The position numbers were made by a program, and so were the translations under genes. Below the pieces are notes generated by a model. It was given only the letters and a program-made list of their open reading frames with translations. It searched no databases and was not told where the DNA came from. This document shows, piece after piece, positions 59,419-64,000 of a stretch of 64,000 nt of DNA. The DNA lies in contig OZ026844.1 of the NCBI GenBank assembly GCA_964023205.1, positions 8,532,416 to 8,596,415 of the forward strand, written 5' to 3'. Each line of letters begins with the position of its first letter. Within the stretch, counting starts at the first letter, position 1. The stretch is from Lutraria lutraria (Eukaryota > Mollusca > Bivalvia > Venerida > Mactridae).

Positions 59419-60593
59419 AACAAGAGGGCCAAGATGGCCCTATAAAGACTATATCGCTCACATGACAATCACTGTTCACTCATTAAAACATTGTTTTGAA
59501 CCGGTGACATAGTTTTTGACCCCAGACGACCTATGTTCGAATTTGTCTTACATATCATTAAGACAAACAGTCTGACTAGGTTTGGTGAAGATACGATCAA
59601 AATTTGACATCTACAGTGTTAATAAGGTTTTCCTAAGATTTGACCTTGTGACCTGGTTTTTGACCCTAGGTGACCCATATTTAAACTTGTCCTTAATATC
59701 ATTAAGACAAACAATCTGACAAGGTTTGGCCAAGATCCAATCAAAACCATGACATTTAGAGCTTTTACAAGATTTTTACCTAAGATTTGACCTTGTGACC
59801 CAGTTTTTGAACCCGGCTGACCCATGTTCATCCTTGACCCACATATCATTGAGGCAAACATTTTGACAAGGTTTGGTGAAGATCCAATTAAAACTGTGAC
59901 ATCTACAGTGTTAACAAAGTTTTCCTAATATTTGACCTGGTGACCTGGTTATTGACCCTAGATGACCCATATTTATACTTGGCCGTTATATCATTAAAAC
60001 AAACGATTTGACAAAGTTTGGTGAAGATCCAATAATAACTGTGAAATCTACAGTGTTAACATGGTTTTTCATAAGATTTGACCTAGCGACCTAGTTTTTG
60101 ACCCAAGATGACCCATGTTCGAACTCGTCCAAGATATTATGAAGACAAACATTCTGACAAGGTTTCATGATCATCCAATCAAAACAGTGACTTCTAGAGT
60201 GTTCACAAGGTTTTCCAGCAATTTGCCCTAGTGACCTAATTTTACTTCAGAAATGACCCATTATCAAACTTGACCTACATATTATTAAAATAAACATTCT
60301 GACAAAGTTTCATGAAGATAAAGTCAAAACAGTGATTTCTAAAGTGTTCACAAGGTTTTCCCTTATTTGGCCCTGGTGACCTAGTTTTTGACCCCAAATG
60401 GCCCAATATCAAACTCGTCCGAGATTTTGTTGATATTAACGTTCTGACCCAGTTTTGCTAAAATTGAGCCAAAAATGTGGCCCCTAGTGTGGTCACAACA
60501 AAAAGTTTGACGACGCACGACGCACACCGCACGACGCCGGACGGCGAGTGATCCTAATAGCTCACTTTGTCACTTTGTGATATGTGAGCTAAA
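59419..60593 (+). mobile_element. ACAAGAGGGCC tandem-array element, ~145-bp units
   Basis: Starts ACAAGAGGGCCAAGATGGCC and continues with about seven diverged units of 144-147 bp, each with TTTGACCTTGTGACC, TTTTTGACCC and CATTAAGACAAACA. For example the TCCTAAGATTTGAC-like start recurs at 59631, 59778 and 59922. It ends with GACGACGCACGACG, CGCCGGACGGCGAGTG and AGCTCACTTTG...GTGAGCT, a GC-rich hairpin-like terminus. Central tandem units plus a hairpin end suggest a Helitron-like non-autonomous element (inference). It is non-coding. Confidence 0.65.
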
Positions 60594-60594
60594 A

Positions 60595-60663
60595 AAACCT
60601 ACCAACCGACCCCTATTTTTTGGGCATGTAACCAGAAACAAACCTCTCTTTTTTTAGGCCTAA
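60595..60663 (-). repeat. GGCCTAAAAAAA / CCGACC repeat, inverted partner
   Basis: In reverse complement it reads AGGCCTAAAAAAAGAGAGG, GTTTGTTTCTGGTTACATG and GGGTCGG. It is the inverted relative of 58022-58145 and directly abuts the tandem-array element. An independent insertion is more likely than a 2.6-kb element spanning the KMT2E promoter. Confidence 0.45.
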
Positions 60664-62607
60664 TGTAATAGTAAATTTGACCCTTTGGTTCCAATTCTCA
60701 AGAGTCAAAACCTTAATTTGCAAATTTCTAGAGTCAAAATGCCATTTTAAGGATCAAAGTAGAGCCCTATACACATATATTGACAATCATGAGTATTTGA
60801 CAAATGAATAAATTCATGTATATAGTTCACAAACACATGGTAATACGATACCCTACATCAATCAAATAGAATATACACTAAATACTCCCAAATTCACCAA
60901 ATCTGCTAAGATACAACCACATTAAACTTCAAATAGCATTTCCGATATTATGCCACAACAACTTATCTAGGTCAACATCACAGAGCAATGCCTACAAGAC
61001 TTTCTTACCTATCAACTATTAACAAAATAGCAGACCAACACATTTAGGTTACGCGACGAATAGCCAGTCCAATGACTGACCAATAACAAGAAGCATAGAT
61101 ATTGGTTTATGTTTTTTGTATGAAGTTGCTTTTTTCATGATAAAGGATATTGTCTGTATATTTAATTCAATCCAAGGGTATAAAATATTTACATGATATG
61201 AGTAATACACATTATAATGACAATCATAAGTATTTGACAAATGAATAAATTCATGTATATAGTTCACAAGCATATGCTAAAAGGGCCTGCAGGAAACGCT
61301 AAATTTCCACCCTGCCACAGCATCAAAGATAAAATTGAGGTGAACAGTCACTGTGGCGTGTGAACGGGTAATTTCAGGACCCATATTAATTTTGGTCGAC
61401 TTATACGGTAATTGTTCTGCGATCTTATTAATTTTCATTGTTTTTTTTCAATAGATTGTGTCGCCACTGTGTTGTCACCGTAATTTGAGTTGTCACCGTG
61501 GATCACGGTGGCAATGGTCACCGTGGCCGTCCACCGTAATTTAAAGATCTGGGTGAATCTGGGTGGCAAATTTTGCGTTGTCACCCAGAGTCGTGGCCAC
61601 CGTGACGGGTGGAAAAAGGAAAACCCACCTTGCGTGTACTGTAGCGCAGCGCCATGCCTCATTAACTGCATGCCATGCTGCCCTTATTAATTGTATATTG
61701 AGCCACGCGTCATAAAAGTGCTCGTAAATCGATTTTCAAACGCTATCGCTTATCATTTAAACCATGCCTCTTTTTAACGCCTACTGCTGTACACTGTGGG
61801 GAAAAAATCGATACACTGAACGTCGGATAAACGCTACCATAAGTACCCGGATCATCACTGATGTCACGGCGATTTGTTAATTACAATTGATACGCTTTGT
61901 TTACATCGCTGAAAGTAAGTCATAGGAAGATGTTAGAAGTAATTAGGTGACTGATTGTTTGTCACATAATCGGCAAATCGGTTAAAGGCAGGTATGACTG
62001 TGTACGGAGTATTACGTTGTGTTGACTGTTAAGAATCACAGTTTGCTATCGATAATTTTGAGTTGGCAAACTTTTTTAATTATGAATTTTATAATATTAA
62101 GTGTCATTTCTTGTCAATATTTTTGCTGGATAAGTAAAAATGCCTCCTGCTAAACGTCGTTTGGATCAAATAAGTAAAGACAACGTGAAAGTTGCAAAGA
62201 CGAATCATGACATCTCGTCTTTTTTCAGATCTACTTTCACTTTCATTTTTTTTATAAAATTGTGTCTCACTGAAGCTTTCAGTTATATTTTTGTGCCACA
62301 CTAAATGGGACTGAACACGTACACCATAAATGTCATTGATCTGGATCGAGTTGTACACCTATTTTTGGAGAGGAAAAGACGTATCCTGTGATTTATGAAT
62401 CAGTTGTGATATTTGAAAATGTGAACTTTAGTGTATTGGACCATGCACAGAAAATTTGAAAAAAGAACTTTTCATGGTTGAACTTGAGAAAATGATTAGT
62501 ATACTTTTGAAAATTATGTGAAAGATTGTTATGAAATGAGACATACATCAGTGTTTGACACTAACTTTTTGAGCATGGTGGTCCACAGGACCGGTAACTT
62601 CTCAAAA
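60664..62607. other. Intergenic with a GTCACCGTG-rich patch
   Basis: A 60-bp block (ATTATAATGACAATCATAAG... AATGAATAAATTCATGTATA) occurs near 60780 and again near 61214, a short direct duplication. 61450-61610 is dense in GTCACCGTG/CACGGTGGC motifs on both strands. There is no coding signal. Confidence 0.4.
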
Positions 62608-63821
62608 CAGTGCTCCAGCTAGACTTTGGGAAGGGCAGGGCGTTGGCAAGGACATTAGGGCACTTGTAACGCGCGAAAATCTGCTTAGCACACAATACAT
62701 TTGCAGCATTTAAATAAACTATAAAACCATATGTTTGTTATTGTTGATTATTTTATTTCTTTTTTTGTTTTGTTATGACACAGGGAAGGGTAATTTTTTT
62801 TGCTTTAACCACCTTTAAAGACTCAATTCTAAGAGTGCCCAGTGCCCATTATTTTCATATATTGTAACTATCATATATATATATATCATATAACAATTTT
62901 AATAACAGAAAAAAATATCATGTGTAATTCTATTCTCAAAATTGTTCAAAGATTCACACACCCTATCCACATAGTTCAACATTAACAAGCACAACAAATA
63001 ACACATCTTCCGTTTTAATTTTCATTTTAGTAACTAATCAATCCAAGAATTAGACTCTCAACAACATAATTTGTACGTTTTTCCGTAAGATACGACATTC
63101 AATACCGGAATCGGACCGTACAACGGGCGTTTATACATTATTATTATAATTAGCTTTATTCGGCAATGTTTCGACTTTATCGTTAAATCGATAAGTAAAG
63201 CGAAAGTAGGTTTTCGGAAAACGGTAAGATCATGTAGTAGTGGATTAACTGATTCACACATAGATTTTCGATTTATTTCATAAATGTGACGGCCCTTTGC
63301 AATTTCTGTCGGTCTTGGACCGACAAACTTGAATAAATGTCTACGATAGTAAATACTCGCTTTTCAAGATACTAATTTACCATGACTAAGTGTCTGTAAA
63401 TTAATCAAAGACTATCAGTTTAATTGATGCGGTTATATGCATTTTTTAATCCGATCGATAATGCCCAGGGCGTCAATTCCTTATCTAGTGTTATAAACAA
63501 ATGCATACCGGTATAATGACTTTGTTTTGACACGATTGGTTCCGCGAGAAACAATGCGATTATACACGATCTCATTATGTATGCCGGTAACCAGTCGTCA
63601 ACACAGTTACACACGTGATTAAATATCGCCGCGAGCAAGCATGGATTTCACAGTTTCAATTAACACGCTTTGATCGTAAACAAAACGATTGATGGTAGAA
63701 AATAGGTCCTTTATAAACGATGTTAGCATGATTTGTAGGGCAGGGTCTTTGAAAAAGGCAGGGCGTCTGTTTTTCAGGGCAGGGCGCGACGCCCTGCAGA
63801 AACGGGCTAGCTGGAGCACTG
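62608..63821. mobile_element. hAT-like TIR element, about 1.2 kb
   Basis: CAGTGCTCCAGCTAG at the left and its exact inverse CTAGCTGGAGCACTG at the right. GGCAGGGCG motifs recur inside both ends. AGGACCGGTA and TACCGGTCCT lie just outside as a second inverted pair, so the true borders could be 62587 and 63837. CAGTG ends suggest hAT, but a clean 8-bp target duplication is not seen. The 66-codon ORF at 63619-63819 (minus) runs into the TIR and is probably chance. Confidence 0.55.
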
Positions 63822-64000
63822 CAAAACTACCGGTCCTTCTACACTTTCACAGGTCCTTCAATTTTAGTGATAATTTAAAATAAAAAAACCACCAATGCAA
63901 CAGAGCGTTCTCGCATCCCATTTTTATTGATGTACTATTCTAATTGTTCCTTTTTAAATAAAAGCAATTGTAACTTACATGAAATATTTTGTTCATATTC

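Noticed and set aside
58022..60663. A single 2.6-kb TIR element spanning the KMT2E promoter
   Set aside because: The inverted partners flank the inferred promoter and another complete repeat element. Independent insertions of one abundant family are simpler.

Overview
The window looks like nuclear DNA from a bivalve mollusc. It is AT-rich and intron-rich, with GT-AG introns, one large conserved animal chromatin gene, and repeat families that I associate with bivalves: arrays resembling 'pearl'/Helentron-type elements, the 'ACAAGAGGGCC' array family, tRNA-derived SINEs and TA-flanked inverted-repeat elements. The species cannot be fixed from this sequence alone. Family names come from recognition by eye, not from searches.

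Layout. At 0.8-1.3 kb there is a small hAT-like MITE. At 1.7-6.1 kb a seven-exon plus-strand gene encodes a protein of the DUF7869 type, which has a DDE/RNase H-like pattern. It is bracketed by an inverted pair of about 37-bp imperfect repeats, so the whole 4.4 kb may be one intron-bearing DNA transposon. This copy carries a 2-nt frameshift in exon 2. At 6.7-14.3 kb there are a few isolated minus-strand exon-like pieces (one degenerate, one coiled coil, one with a C-terminal stop) among SINE-like copies, a 44-bp perfect inverted repeat and a 938-bp TIR element. At 15.1-16.2 kb lies a 157-bp tandem array with a pearl-like end. At 16.6-20.6 kb a CR1-group LINE has a full-length 1135-codon ORF on the minus strand. 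At 21.8-22.8 kb is a second long TIR element. The 22.8-33.9 kb stretch is gene-poor; its main feature is a 1.6-kb minisatellite with a 26-bp period (27.8-29.4 kb).

From 57.9 kb down to 36.7 kb the minus strand carries a complete KMT2E/MLL5-type gene (also related to SETD5 and Drosophila UpSET). I could chain 26 coding exons with matching phases and GT-AG sites into a 1946-residue reading frame. It has an N-terminal HCF-1-binding motif, a C4HC3 PHD finger, a divergent SET domain with RRSC in place of the catalytic NHSC motif, and a long serine/proline-rich C-terminal region. A 5' noncoding exon and promoter probably lie near 58.7-58.9 kb, and a long 3' UTR probably extends below 36.7 kb. Its introns hold several SINEs and MITEs.

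From 59.4 to 64 kb the DNA is again repeat-dominated: a ~145-bp tandem array with a terminal hairpin-like end and a 1.2-kb element with hAT-like ends. The KMT2E-type gene is the only clearly intact host gene. The transposase-like gene and the LINE are mobile or mobile-derived.
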